A stretch of DNA of 64,000 nucleotides from a virus, in the IMG/VR virus record IMGVR_UViG_3300025407_000799, positions 33,799 through 97,798 of that record, one strand, 5' to 3'. Shown here piece after piece: positions 1 to 7,317 of the stretch. The position numbers were made by a program, and so were the translations under genes. Below the pieces are notes generated by a model that saw nothing but the letters and a program-made list of their open reading frames with translations, was not told the DNA's origin and ran no database searches. The first letter of the stretch is position 1. Each line of letters starts with the position of its first letter.

Positions 1-155
1 TTGAAGGCGATCCAGATGAAGAAATCGTAGACCGTTGGTTCAGAGATTTAGCCGGCAATATGCTTGCAGAAGCAGGTATTGCAGAACCAGAACGTGTCGG
101 TGCTGGATTTATTAATGTAAGTAAAATAGGTGGCGGAAAAGCTGAAGTTAAATGA
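1..155 (+). CDS. C-terminal end of an unknown protein (cut by window edge)
   Basis: An open frame runs from the left edge (codons starting at position 3) to a TGA at 153-155 and encodes about 50 residues. It is acidic at first (EGDPDEEIVDRWF) and ends in GGGKAEVK. The stop overlaps the start of the next gene in an ATGA junction, the usual sign of translational coupling in this genome. The fragment is too short to assign to a family. In T4-like phages early replication genes often neighbour RNase H, but nothing here shows which one this is. Confidence 0.6.
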   Translation, partial: EGDPDEEIVDRWFRDLAGNMLAEAGIAEPERVGAGFINVSKIGGGKAEVK

Positions 156-1171
156 CGTATATTTTAGTTGATACTGCAAATACATTCTTTCGTGCTAGGC
201 ACGTTGTTCAAGGGTCAGCCGATATTAAGCTCGGCATGGCATTTCACATTACACTTAACAGTATCAAGAAAGCATGGAATGACTTCGGTGGTACTCATGT
301 AGTATTCTGCCTCGAGGGTCGAAGCTGGCGTAAGGACTATTATAAACCTTACAAAGCTAATCGACAAGAAACTCGTGCAGCTATGACACAAAAAGAACAA
401 GATGAAGATAAATTGTTCTGGGAAGCATTTGACGAATTTAAAAATTTCATTGTAGAGAAAACTAACTGTACTGTAATGCGTCATGAAAACTTAGAAGCAG
501 ATGATTTGATTGCAGGTTGGATACAAGCACATCCGCATAGCAAACACGTTATTATTTCGACAGATGGAGATTTTGCACAATTAGTAAGTCCTACTGTTAG
601 TCAGTATAACGGTGTAGGTGATTTACATATTACACACGAAGGAATCTTTGATGCCAAAGGTAAACCCGTTAAAGACAAAAAGACAGGCGAGCCAAAACCA
701 GCACAAGACCCGGAGTGGATGTTATTCGAGAAATGTATGCGTGGTGATACCAGTGATAATGTCTTCTCGGCGTATCCAGGTGTGCGTACTAAAGGTTCTA
801 AAAACAAAGTTGGTCTTACTGAAGCGTTCGAAGATCGTAAAGCCAAAGGATTTGCGTGGAACAATCTCATGCTTCAGAGATGGGTTGACCACAATGGCGA
901 AGAACACCGTGTACTAGAAGATTATCAACGTAATGTACAGTTATGTGACTTGACTGCACAGCCTGACGATATTAAAGAAAAGATTAAAGATACTATCAAT
1001 ACTAATGCTAGACCTAAAGAGGTTACGCAAGTTGGTATCCGTATGCTCAAGTTTTGTAATGCTTGGGATATGAAAAAGATCGCTGATAACATTCAGCAAT
1101 ATGCAGAACCATTCCAAGCAAAGTATCCTGAAAAAGATCTTACTTGGCGCACACTAACCCAGGAGAATTAA
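152..1171 (+). CDS. rnh: RNase H-like 5'-3' exonuclease (T4 rnh / FEN family)
   Basis: This is a 339-residue protein of the PIN/5' nuclease superfamily. In T4 the homologue (305 residues) removes RNA primers and flaps during lagging-strand synthesis. Acidic metal-ligand motifs appear in the expected order: D7 in ILVDTAN, the ExDD cluster E115/D117/D118 in LEADDLIAG, D138/D140 in ISTDGDFAQL, and RGDTSDN near residue 200, followed by a glycine-rich segment (YPGVRTKGSKNKVG) matching the helix-hairpin-helix DNA-binding part. The conserved basic arch region is RKDYYKPYKANR (60-71). The start overlaps the upstream stop (ATGA). A 63-residue gene follows 1 bp after the stop. Family is clear from motif order; whether it favours RNA or DNA flaps cannot be read. 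Confidence 0.88.
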   Translation: MTYILVDTANTFFRARHVVQGSADIKLGMAFHITLNSIKKAWNDFGGTHVVFCLEGRSWRKDYYKPYKANRQETRAAMTQKEQDEDKLFWEAFDEFKNFIVEKTNCTVMRHENLEADDLIAGWIQAHPHSKHVIISTDGDFAQLVSPTVSQYNGVGDLHITHEGIFDAKGKPVKDKKTGEPKPAQDPEWMLFEKCMRGDTSDNVFSAYPGVRTKGSKNKVGLTEAFEDRKAKGFAWNNLMLQRWVDHNGEEHRVLEDYQRNVQLCDLTAQPDDIKEKIKDTINTNARPKEVTQVGIRMLKFCNAWDMKKIADNIQQYAEPFQAKYPEKDLTWRTLTQEN

Positions 1172-1172
1172 A

Positions 1173-1364
1173 ATGGCAAAACTAGCAAAACTAGCAAAAG
1201 TAAATGAATCGATCACTATCAATCGTTATGATAACGGCTATATGGTTGAAGTTGGAGGACGTGATGAAGAAGGCGAATGGAAAACCGCTAAGATTCTTTG
1301 TAACTCTGAACAAGATATGCTCGATGTAGTTCAAGAGTGGACTACAATGGATTTGGACAACTAA
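1173..1364 (+). CDS. small conserved-type phage protein of unknown function
   Basis: This 63-residue protein begins with a short repeat (MAKLAKLAK) and continues as an alternating beta-like sequence (ITINRYDNGYMVEVGG) ending in an acidic tail. A good ribosome site (AGGAG) lies 8 bases before the ATG inside the end of the nuclease gene. The gap to the nuclease stop is one base, so the two are very likely co-transcribed. I do not recognise the family. Its size and fold pattern would suit a small accessory to replication, but that is only position-based inference. Confidence 0.6.
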   Translation: MAKLAKLAKVNESITINRYDNGYMVEVGGRDEEGEWKTAKILCNSEQDMLDVVQEWTTMDLDN

Positions 1365-1374
1365 GGAGATATCT

Positions 1375-1878
1375 ATGGCTCAGTGGACTGTCAGTACATA
1401 TTATAAAAAATCTTGTCAAGAAGTTGAAACCTACAACCAACGTAACGGTGATGGTAAAGTTACTGTAGTGAATGGATTTCGCTATGGTGAGTGGACTGTA
1501 GAAACTACAGACGAGAATCCTCCAGAATTTGAGTTTGTAGAAGTGCCCGATGGTGATGGTCGTAAAGACAGCATCAATATGTTAGATTGTGAAATCAACA
1601 ATATCGAAAGTGTTGAACTTGTTGAAATGTTTGACGGCGGTTGTTGGTATGATGTAGATGTTACAGGACTTGATGAAGAAGCTCAAGCAGAAATTGAAGA
1701 TTTCCTTGAAGAAAATAGCCCTTACGAATTGGAAGAACGTGAAGACGATCCGTGGATGCAAGGCGACACTGAGTGGTGGATTTGGGGGCCAATTGAAATT
1801 AAAAACGAAAATGGCGACACTGTGCGTATTATCTGTGCAGATGCCGATGGCAATGTTATTGACTTTGTCGAGGAATAA
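1375..1878 (+). CDS. acidic protein of unknown function
   Basis: This 167-residue, strongly acidic protein is rich in D, E and W (for example EREDDPWMQGD and EWWIWGPIEI). The ATG follows a consensus AAGGAG at 5-6 bases spacing. The composition (long acidic stretches with exposed aromatics) is typical of phage proteins that mimic DNA or bind host polymerase or nucleases, but no diagnostic motif is visible. Its TAA stop lies inside a late-promoter-like AATAAATA (1874-1881). Function unassigned. Confidence 0.65.
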   Translation: MAQWTVSTYYKKSCQEVETYNQRNGDGKVTVVNGFRYGEWTVETTDENPPEFEFVEVPDGDGRKDSINMLDCEINNIESVELVEMFDGGCWYDVDVTGLDEEAQAEIEDFLEENSPYELEEREDDPWMQGDTEWWIWGPIEIKNENGDTVRIICADADGNVIDFVEE

Positions 1879-1881
1879 ATA
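1874..1881 (+). promoter_or_regulatory. late-promoter-like AATAAATA overlapping a stop codon
   Basis: The sequence matches T4 late consensus TATAAATA in 7 of 8 bases, and contains the TAA of the preceding gene. With T4 spacing, transcription would begin near 1887, which is exactly where an inverted repeat starts. The gene at 1933 would be the first served. Promoter activity is inferred. Confidence 0.45.
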
Positions 1882-1886
1882 CGTAT

Positions 1887-1917
1887 ATTACTCGGGTGCC
1901 GTCAGGGCCCGTGTAAT
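1887..1917 (+). promoter_or_regulatory. inverted repeat in the leader of the 1933 gene
   Basis: ATTACtCGGG (1887-1896) pairs with CCCGtGTAAT (1908-1917), giving a 10-position stem with one T:T mismatch and an 11-base loop. No U-run follows, so it is not a classical terminator. It would form the very 5' end of a transcript starting at the late-type motif 1874-1881 and ends just before the AAGGAG of the next gene. Confidence 0.5.
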
Positions 1918-1932
1918 ACTAAGGAGAAAAAT

Positions 1933-2412
1933 ATGACAGAAATACACGCCAAGCCTATTGTGGATGGTAAGTTTTGGATCGTAGAGCAAGATGGCGCTAA
2001 GATTGCAACACTACATAAAAAAGAAAATAACAAGTTTGTACTATCAAGTACTAACGGTGAACTAATGTTTAATAAGAAACAAGATCTTACAAAACAGTTC
2101 GGAGAAGGGTTTTTCTTATCAAGTACTAAAGTTAAAGTTACACAAGCAGATCCTAATGAATGCCACGGATTTCCTACTAGTGTAAACCCATACAATGCTA
2201 TGTATGATGTACAACGTAAATTACCGTTGTTTACAAAGAGTAATGCTAGTAAGAGTTTGTACTGTGCAGGTTACTACACTATTAAATTTAATAAAGGTTG
2301 GGTTAAAAGTTTTTGCCCTAAAGCAATTACCATAGAACGTAACCCGTTTAAAGGTCCTTTTAAAACAGAATTTGAAATGAAACAGGTATTGAGCAATGTC
2401 AAATCAGATTAA
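1933..2412 (+). CDS. conserved T4-like phage protein of unknown function
   Basis: This 159-residue protein begins with a compact beta-rich region (GKFWIVEQDGAKIATLHK) and continues with a basic, aromatic C-terminal half (YCAGYYTIKFNKGWVKSFCPK). The arrangement resembles a conserved unknown protein found in marine T4-like phages, recalled by pattern rather than checked. Start chosen at the ATG 5 bases after AAGGAG. Its end overlaps the next gene by 17 bases, in another frame, so the two are probably translated together. No enzymatic motif is visible. Confidence 0.7.
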   Translation: MTEIHAKPIVDGKFWIVEQDGAKIATLHKKENNKFVLSSTNGELMFNKKQDLTKQFGEGFFLSSTKVKVTQADPNECHGFPTSVNPYNAMYDVQRKLPLFTKSNASKSLYCAGYYTIKFNKGWVKSFCPKAITIERNPFKGPFKTEFEMKQVLSNVKSD

Positions 2413-2641
2413 TTTAACCCCTATTACACAATTTGCACAATCGTTACGTGCTGCAGAATTAAGCCAAAGTAAAGAAGTTAAATTAACTATTCAACAGGCT
2501 AGATTGTTAAATTTAGCCCTTACTGAATTGTTAGACAAGGTTTCTCAAGATTATGAAACCTTGTTTAACTCACTTAAAAATAATCCATCTACAGAAGTTA
2601 TTACTGTTAGTATGGACGGTGGAGGTTTTAGTAACAAATAA
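2396..2641 (+). CDS. small helical phage protein, unknown function
   Basis: This 81-residue protein is predicted to be mostly helical, with heptad-like leucines (KLTIQQARLLNLALTELL, residues 30-47) followed by a short beta C-terminus (EVITVSMDGGGFSNK). It starts inside the previous gene. A dimeric helical hairpin is the simplest guess at structure. Similar short proteins occur in marine T4-like phages beside the previous gene, but no function is known to me. Confidence 0.65.
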   Translation: MSNQINLTPITQFAQSLRAAELSQSKEVKLTIQQARLLNLALTELLDKVSQDYETLFNSLKNNPSTEVITVSMDGGGFSNK

Positions 2642-2650
2642 GACTAAATA

Positions 2651-2676
2651 TATGCGTACATAATTGGATACGCATA
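2651..2676 (+). promoter_or_regulatory. perfect 8-bp hairpin immediately before a start codon
   Basis: TATGCGTA (2651-2658) pairs perfectly with TACGCATA (2669-2676) across a 10-base loop. The loop carries TTGGA, the only ribosome-binding-like bases before the ATG at 2679, three bases past the stem. A late-promoter-like CTAAATA lies directly upstream (2644-2650). It probably affects translation or start-site choice of the next gene. Confidence 0.5.
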
Positions 2677-2678
2677 TC

Positions 2679-2963
2679 ATGAGTCGACCTAAGCCAAAAG
2701 TATTATTAGAACATACTAATAAAAGAACTTATAAATCTGAACAGATTTTAGAAGCCGAAGCCATCTGGGCTGTATTTTACAAAAACGAGCCTTTTAATCT
2801 AAAGTCGTTTAATAGTCTTACCAGCTATCCTGGACCAAAATACAAAAAAGTTTCTTTCTCAAATCCTGGCCATGCACATAATTTGGCAAAGAAATTGAAT
2901 CTTACATTTGGAACTGAAGATTTCCAAGTTGTCATGTTAACTCAAGGTACTATTGTAAAATGA
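2679..2963 (+). CDS. small basic protein, unknown function
   Basis: The start is taken at ATG 2679 (MSRPKPKVLLEHTNKR, 94 residues); an in-frame TTG at 2664 would lie inside the hairpin. The protein is basic, has a helical middle (EQILEAEAIWAVFYKNEPFN) and a C-terminal half with PGPKYKKVSFSNPGHAHNLAKKLN. The N-terminal RPKPKV plus a cluster of lysines suggests nucleic-acid binding, with no more support than composition. It overlaps the next gene by 4 bases. Confidence 0.6.
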   Translation: MSRPKPKVLLEHTNKRTYKSEQILEAEAIWAVFYKNEPFNLKSFNSLTSYPGPKYKKVSFSNPGHAHNLAKKLNLTFGTEDFQVVMLTQGTIVK

Positions 2964-3367
2964 TATCGAGAGATGCTTTGACTAAAATATTCTTACAACA
3001 ATGGGGTAAGAGTATGGACGAAGCAAACACCAAACTATTTTCTCGTAAATGGTGGCAAAGTACTCGTGCTGGAAAGCAAAACAATTTCAGACTGAGTGAT
3101 GAAGGTTATGAATTTTTGGTAAAAGAATTGGACCTTAAAGAATACGAAATTCCATTTACCGAACCAATTGAACTTAGTCCTCAAACATTAATCTTTTTGG
3201 AAAGATATATCGATTGTCCGTACTATCTTACTCCAATGTCAATTACTGTCTTTTCAGAACGCAAGGGTTTTGAACTAATGTTGTTTTCAGACGACATCAG
3301 AAAATTTGGCATTATTAAAGCTATGAATGAGCGAGAAAAAGAACTCGCTAATGAAAAAAACAGTTGA
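2960..3367 (+). CDS. conserved T4-like phage protein, unknown function
   Basis: This 135-residue protein has an N-terminal part that reads like a small winged helix (ISRDALTKIFLQQWG, then RLSDEGYEFLVKEL) and a C-terminal part with ERYIDCPYYLTPMSITVFSE and LFSDDIRKFG. Marine T4-like phages carry a similar unknown protein, from memory. The start overlaps the preceding stop by 4 bases. The stop at 3365-3367 falls inside the -35 box of the next promoter, so the gene ends one transcription unit. A DNA-binding role is a guess. Confidence 0.65.
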   Translation: MISRDALTKIFLQQWGKSMDEANTKLFSRKWWQSTRAGKQNNFRLSDEGYEFLVKELDLKEYEIPFTEPIELSPQTLIFLERYIDCPYYLTPMSITVFSERKGFELMLFSDDIRKFGIIKAMNEREKELANEKNS

Positions 3368-3392
3368 CATACCTTTGGGTTTCCTATACAAT
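3364..3392 (+). promoter_or_regulatory. sigma-70-type promoter of the MoxR-like gene
   Basis: TTGACA (3364-3369), 17-base spacer, TACAAT (3387-3392): 11 of 12 matches to the bacterial housekeeping consensus. Predicted start is about 3399, leaving a leader of roughly 48 bases before ATG 3447. A small hairpin GTTAC-TTC-GTAAC (3408-3420) lies in the leader. The spacer shares ACCTTnGGGT with the next sigma-70 promoter at 4552. Confidence 0.8.
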
Positions 3393-3446
3393 ACATACAT
3401 CAACAGCGTTACTTCGTAACAATTTTAACTTAGTATAGGAACTAAA

Positions 3447-4535
3447 ATGCCAGAAATCAGTAGCCGTACAGTGGGCCCAAGCGGTGCTAAAAAGTCTTTG
3501 CGTAAGGCTTTTCAAAATAAACGTCCAATTTTCCTTTGGGGTCCTCCAGGAATTGGAAAATCGGATATTATCAAACAACTTGGTGTTGAGACTGATTCTC
3601 ACGTAATCGATGTTCGTTTGAGCCTTTGGGAACCTACTGACATTAAAGGTATTCCATACTTTGATTCCAACGATAATACAATGCGTTGGGCACCTCCATC
3701 GGAATTGCCAAGTGCAGAAATGGCAAAAGAACACAAGAACATTATCTTGTTCTTGGATGAAATGAACTCTGCCGCTCCTAGCGTACAAGCGGCGGCTTAT
3801 CAATTGATTTTGAATCGTCGTGTTGGTACATATCACTTGCCAGATAATGTTGTACTAGTTGCGGCAGGTAATCGTGAAACTGACAAGGGTGTTACATTCC
3901 GTATGCCTGCTCCATTGGCTAACCGTTTTGTTCACTTGGAAATGACTGTTAACTGGGATGACTACTTTGAGTGGGCTGTTGAAAACAAAATCCATAAAGA
4001 CGTAGTTGGCTTCTTGAGCTTTTCTAAAAAGAGCTTGTACGACTTTGATCCAAAGTCTAGCTCACGTGCGTTTGCTACTCCACGTTCTTGGAGCTTTGTA
4101 AGCGAATTGCTAACAGATGACGATGTCGATGTAGATACACTTACAGACTTGGTATCAGGTTCTGTAGGCGAAGGTCTTGCAATCAGCTTTATGGCTCACC
4201 GTAAAGTTGCAGGTAAAATGCCTAACCCAACTGATATTTTGTCAGGTAAAGTTAAAAAGATGGATTCCAAAGAAATCTCAGCTATGTATTCTTTAACTGT
4301 GTCATTGTGCTACGAGTTGAAAGATGCTTGCGAGAAAAATGCTAAAAACTGGAATGATATGACTAATAACTTTTTCGAATTTATGATGAATAACTTTGAA
4401 ACTGAATTGGTTATTATGGGTACAAAATTGGCGTTGAGTACTTACAAGTTGCCGTTGGATCCGGACGAAATCAAATGCTTTGACGATTTCCATGCCAAAT
4501 ACGGCAAGTATATTAGCCAAGCTACTGAAAAGTAA
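3447..4535 (+). CDS. MoxR-type AAA+ ATPase
   Basis: This 362-residue AAA+ protein resembles the MoxR/AAA_5 family, whose members act as ATP-driven chaperones together with VWA-domain partners. Walker A is GPPGIGKS (32-39), Walker B LFLDEMN with D104/E105, a sensor-1-like VLVAAGNRE follows, and an arginine-finger-like ANRF lies near residue 156. The large ATPase domain fills residues 15-240; the remaining 120 residues are a helical lid. It has its own consensus promoter and AGGA ribosome site. The next gene, separated by a hairpin/promoter, encodes a VWA protein, the usual partner. Substrate is unknown. Confidence 0.85.
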   Translation: MPEISSRTVGPSGAKKSLRKAFQNKRPIFLWGPPGIGKSDIIKQLGVETDSHVIDVRLSLWEPTDIKGIPYFDSNDNTMRWAPPSELPSAEMAKEHKNIILFLDEMNSAAPSVQAAAYQLILNRRVGTYHLPDNVVLVAAGNRETDKGVTFRMPAPLANRFVHLEMTVNWDDYFEWAVENKIHKDVVGFLSFSKKSLYDFDPKSSSRAFATPRSWSFVSELLTDDDVDVDTLTDLVSGSVGEGLAISFMAHRKVAGKMPNPTDILSGKVKKMDSKEISAMYSLTVSLCYELKDACEKNAKNWNDMTNNFFEFMMNNFETELVIMGTKLALSTYKLPLDPDEIKCFDDFHAKYGKYISQATEK

Positions 4536-4551
4536 TTCGGTATAGTCTTAT

Positions 4552-4580
4552 TTGACAGGACCTTAGGGTCCTGTTATAAT
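4552..4580 (+). promoter_or_regulatory. perfect-consensus sigma-70 promoter of the VWA gene
   Basis: TTGACA (4552-4557), exactly 17 bases, TATAAT (4575-4580): 12 of 12 consensus bases with optimal spacing. Start expected near 4587, 18 bases before ATG 4605, with AAAGGAG between. The spacer is filled by an 8-bp palindrome that could act as terminator of the MoxR message, as an operator, or both. Confidence 0.85.
4555..4574 (+). terminator. hairpin between MoxR and VWA genes, inside a promoter spacer
   Basis: ACAGGACC (4555-4562), loop TTAG, GGTCCTGT (4567-4574): perfect 8-bp stem with a tetraloop followed by TTATAATATAT. The GGACC-loop-GGTCC core is the same as in the terminator after the capsid gene (62840-62863). 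There is no strict U-run, so termination is likely but not certain. Confidence 0.5.
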
Positions 4581-4604
4581 ATATACATATAGTAAAGGAG
4601 TATC

Positions 4605-5789
4605 ATGTCACATACAGATCCAATTATCGACAAAATTATCGTAGCCCGTGTGGGTCTATTACTTCGCCATCCATTCTTTGGTAATCTTGCAACACGTTTG
4701 AAAATTGAAGAAGGCTCCGAGTGGATGGGTACTGCCGCTACAGACGGACGTACTATCTATTTTAATCGTGAATTTTTTGAACCACTTTCGGTCAAACAAG
4801 TTGAGTTCGTTATTGCTCACGAAATTCTACACAATGTATTTGATCACATGGGTCGACGCGAAGGTCGTAATCCACGTATCTTTAACATTGCCGCTGACTA
4901 TTGTGTTAACGGACAATTAGTTCGTGACCGTATCGGCGAGCACAATATTGAAGGTATTAAAATCTTCCATGATTCAAAATACTACGGCATGGGTGCTGAA
5001 GAAGTTTACGATAAAATCTTCGACGAAATGGACGAGGAAGAATTGAATGCCCTTGGACAATTATTGGATGACCACATCGACTGGGGCGAGAATGGTAAAG
5101 ATGGTCAACCAAAGTATTCTAAAGAAGAATTAAAACAGATTCGTGACGAAGTTCGTGAAGCTACTATGCAAGCCGCACAAGCCGCAGGTGCTGGCAACAC
5201 TCCTGCTAGTGTACAACGCATGATCAAAGAACTTACAGAGCCTAAGATGAATTGGCGTGAAATACTACGTCAACAAATCCAAAGCACTATTAAGAATGAC
5301 TATTCATTTATGCGTCCCAACCGCAAGGGCTGGCACATGAGTGCTGTATTGCCTGGAACACAATTTCAAGAAACAATTGATATTTGTGTAAGTATTGACA
5401 TGTCAGGTTCTATTGGTGACGAACAAGCTAAAGATTTCTTAAGTGAAATCAAAGGCATTATGGAAGAATATAAAGACTTTAAAATTAAAGTATGGTGCTT
5501 TGATACTAAAGTCTACAACGAAGCCGACTTTGATGGTTATAATATCGATGAGTTTGATAACTACGAGCCAATGGGCGGTGGCGGAACTGAGTTTGATGCC
5601 AACTGGGAATACATGAAGGAACACGATATTCAACCTAAAAAGTTTATTATGTTTACTGATGGTTATCCTTGGGGTAGTTGGGGTGATGAAGATTATTGTG
5701 ATACAATTTTTATCATCCACGGTAATAACACTATTGTTCCACCGTTTGGAGAATATGCCTATTACGAAGCTGTTAAAGAGGCAGCGTAA
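4605..5789 (+). CDS. VWA-domain protein with N-terminal HExxH metallopeptidase-like domain
   Basis: This 394-residue protein has two parts. The N-terminal part contains the zinc signature H72-E73-I-L-H76 in VIAHEILHNVFDH, with a possible third ligand at D98 in NIAADY; this resembles bacterial VWA-like peptidase (DUF2201-type) proteins. After a helical linker (160-235), a von Willebrand A domain begins, with a complete MIDAS motif D265-M-S267-G-S269 and later GGGGTEFD and MFTDGYPWG. VWA proteins of this kind pair with MoxR ATPases, as RavA pairs with ViaA. Its own very strong promoter may keep its level independent of the ATPase. Proteolysis is plausible but unproven. Confidence 0.82.
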   Translation: MSHTDPIIDKIIVARVGLLLRHPFFGNLATRLKIEEGSEWMGTAATDGRTIYFNREFFEPLSVKQVEFVIAHEILHNVFDHMGRREGRNPRIFNIAADYCVNGQLVRDRIGEHNIEGIKIFHDSKYYGMGAEEVYDKIFDEMDEEELNALGQLLDDHIDWGENGKDGQPKYSKEELKQIRDEVREATMQAAQAAGAGNTPASVQRMIKELTEPKMNWREILRQQIQSTIKNDYSFMRPNRKGWHMSAVLPGTQFQETIDICVSIDMSGSIGDEQAKDFLSEIKGIMEEYKDFKIKVWCFDTKVYNEADFDGYNIDEFDNYEPMGGGGTEFDANWEYMKEHDIQPKKFIMFTDGYPWGSWGDEDYCDTIFIIHGNNTIVPPFGEYAYYEAVKEAA

Positions 5790-6076
5790 TGGCATTAAAA
5801 AATGGCAAACCTAATCCTTTAGATTATTTCAATTTACGGAGGGTTGAGTTTGCCTGCCCTCATTTTAAATACACTTCAATAGACAGGTATAATCCAACTT
5901 TAGTCAAATCTATCGACTCATGGATACGTAAGAATCTAAATAATAGGTACTATGTGGGTCAAGGCATAACACTAGATAATACCAATACGATTGTGTATAA
6001 TACACGTATTGGTTTTGAAAGTGAAAAAGAACTCAGTTTTTTCACAATTGCCTGCCCGCATCTTCAAACTAGATAA
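5789..6076 (+). CDS. small protein after the VWA gene, unknown function
   Basis: This 95-residue protein starts in a TAATG overlap with the VWA stop, so it is coupled to it. It carries two short matching cysteine/histidine motifs, FACPHFKY (near 22) and IACPHLQT (near 87), at opposite ends, which could together bind a metal. The middle is beta-like (NTIVYNTRIGF). I do not know the family. Coupling to the VWA gene suggests a link with the MoxR/VWA module. Confidence 0.55.
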   Translation: MALKNGKPNPLDYFNLRRVEFACPHFKYTSIDRYNPTLVKSIDSWIRKNLNNRYYVGQGITLDNTNTIVYNTRIGFESEKELSFFTIACPHLQTR

Positions 6077-6110
6077 TTAAAATAGTACTTTACCATAAAG
6101 GAGATAATAC

Positions 6111-6389
6111 ATGTCTGACGTACAATCTACACCAGAAGCGCAACAAGGCGCTACCGAACTTACTATCAATGATTTAAATGCACTTAAAGTAATCATCGAT
6201 ATTGCTAGCTCACGCGGAGCATTTAAACCAAATGAAATGGTAGCTGTTGGCCAAACTTATACTAAGTTGACAACATTTTTAGATGCAGTTGCAGCTCAAC
6301 AAGCAGCTCAGCAACCAGCACCAGCCCCAGCGGCACCACAACAACCAGCAACAGCAGGTACAGTCGCTAGTGCATTAGCAGGAGCATAA
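6111..6389 (+). CDS. small conserved T4-like phage protein with Ala/Pro/Gln tail
   Basis: This 92-residue protein has a helical core (ELTINDLNALKVIIDIASSR then FKPNEMVAVGQTYTKL) and a low-complexity tail of A, Q and P from residue 63. A similar short protein recurs in marine T4-like phages as conserved unknown, recalled rather than searched. Strong AAAGGAG precedes the ATG. It is followed after one base by the next gene. Confidence 0.7.
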   Translation: MSDVQSTPEAQQGATELTINDLNALKVIIDIASSRGAFKPNEMVAVGQTYTKLTTFLDAVAAQQAAQQPAPAPAAPQQPATAGTVASALAGA

Positions 6390-6390
6390 T

Positions 6391-6996
6391 ATGGCCGAAA
6401 TTAAACACGTCGGCCGTGTTAAAGCTACTAACAAAAAATGTTTAGTAGCTTATCGCACATTGCCCGGCGATGCATACCATTGCCTAATTGTTCCAACAGA
6501 GAACATGCCCGATATCTATCATGATGCAATTATTAACTTGGTAGAAAGTTCAGCTGGACAGGAATCCTACGAACTTGCTCAAGCAATGGATCGTACACAA
6601 TTCCCGGACGGTTCACGTATGTTGCCATGGTTACATGCAAATAATCGATTGATTAAAGCACCAACAGGCGCTATTGAAATGACACCTACTCTACAGACTA
6701 GTATTTTGTTGAGTGAGTTGAATCAAATTATTGCCGAACAACGCGGTGTGCCAATCGACGAACTTGCTCTTACAGAAAGTACGAATGATAAACCAGTTGA
6801 AAAGAAACCAGAGCTGGCAATTGAACAAGCTCCTGAAAAAGTTTCAGCAACTGTCAAAACCGCACTCGTACCAGATGAACCAGAAGCCAAAGCAAAATAC
6901 TATCGTAGTCAAGCAGATAAGTTAGCAAAAGAAGCTGCTAATTTTAGACGCCTAGCAGAGGAATTGGTTCCTACCAAGAAAAAAGCCACTAAATGA
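6391..6996 (+). CDS. conserved T4-like phage protein, unknown function
   Basis: This 201-residue protein has a conserved-looking N-terminal domain (VAYRTLPGDAYHCLIVPTENM, residues 20-40; LVESSAGQESYELAQAM) and a region LLSELNQIIAEQRGVP near residue 115. From about 130 it becomes a charged, lysine/glutamate-rich extension (KPVEKKPELA and EAKAKYYRSQADKLAKEAAN) that looks like a coiled-coil linker ending in KKKATK. The N-terminal part resembles unknown proteins of marine T4-like phages. It overlaps the next gene by 4 bases. No function is evident. Confidence 0.7.
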   Translation: MAEIKHVGRVKATNKKCLVAYRTLPGDAYHCLIVPTENMPDIYHDAIINLVESSAGQESYELAQAMDRTQFPDGSRMLPWLHANNRLIKAPTGAIEMTPTLQTSILLSELNQIIAEQRGVPIDELALTESTNDKPVEKKPELAIEQAPEKVSATVKTALVPDEPEAKAKYYRSQADKLAKEAANFRRLAEELVPTKKKATK

Positions 6997-7313
6997 CACC
7001 AACGGGAAGAGTTCTTCCCAAGGATGTCATAGAGCATTGGCCAGAAGTATTCGGTGAAGTACAACTGAATGTGATACCTCTCAGGTATTTGCATACGGTA
7101 TTGGTCAATTTTAAAAATGGCAAAATTTGGGAAATAAAAATAACAGCACAAACTAAACGTGATGGTTGGAGTGCCTTTGAAAAGAATCTCTCAGATATTT
7201 GTAAAAATTATGAAGATTCTATTGATAATGTAGACTTTAAATTAGATACAAAATTAGTTAAAAAAGACATCGAACGTAGTACGCAAAAGTTTTTAAAGAA
7301 AAAAAAGCTATAA
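6993..7313 (+). CDS. conserved small basic phage protein, unknown function
   Basis: This 106-residue protein starts with RVLPKDVIEHWPEVFGEVQL and NVIPLRYLHTVLVNFKNG, then a beta-helix arrangement, ending in a very basic tail FLKKKKL. Marine T4-like phages carry a close-looking small protein with the same ending, from memory, with no assigned role. Basic C-terminus and location between coupled genes suggest a transcription or replication accessory. Stop TAA lies within TATAAATA (7309-7316). Confidence 0.7.
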   Translation: MTPTGRVLPKDVIEHWPEVFGEVQLNVIPLRYLHTVLVNFKNGKIWEIKITAQTKRDGWSAFEKNLSDICKNYEDSIDNVDFKLDTKLVKKDIERSTQKFLKKKKL

Positions 7314-7316
7314 ATA
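7309..7316 (+). promoter_or_regulatory. perfect late-promoter motif TATAAATA at the thyX start
   Basis: The motif is identical to the T4 late consensus and contains the TAA stop of the preceding gene. It ends one base before the thyX ATG (7318). With T4 spacing the transcript would begin about four bases inside thyX, so for thyX it is either fortuitous or uses a different spacing. Confidence 0.4.
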
Positions 7317-7317
7317 T

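Noticed and set aside
6048-6110. TTGCCT-18-GATAAT as a third sigma-70 promoter before the 6111 gene
   Set aside because: Weak boxes with 18-base spacing, mostly inside coding sequence; much poorer than the three accepted promoters.
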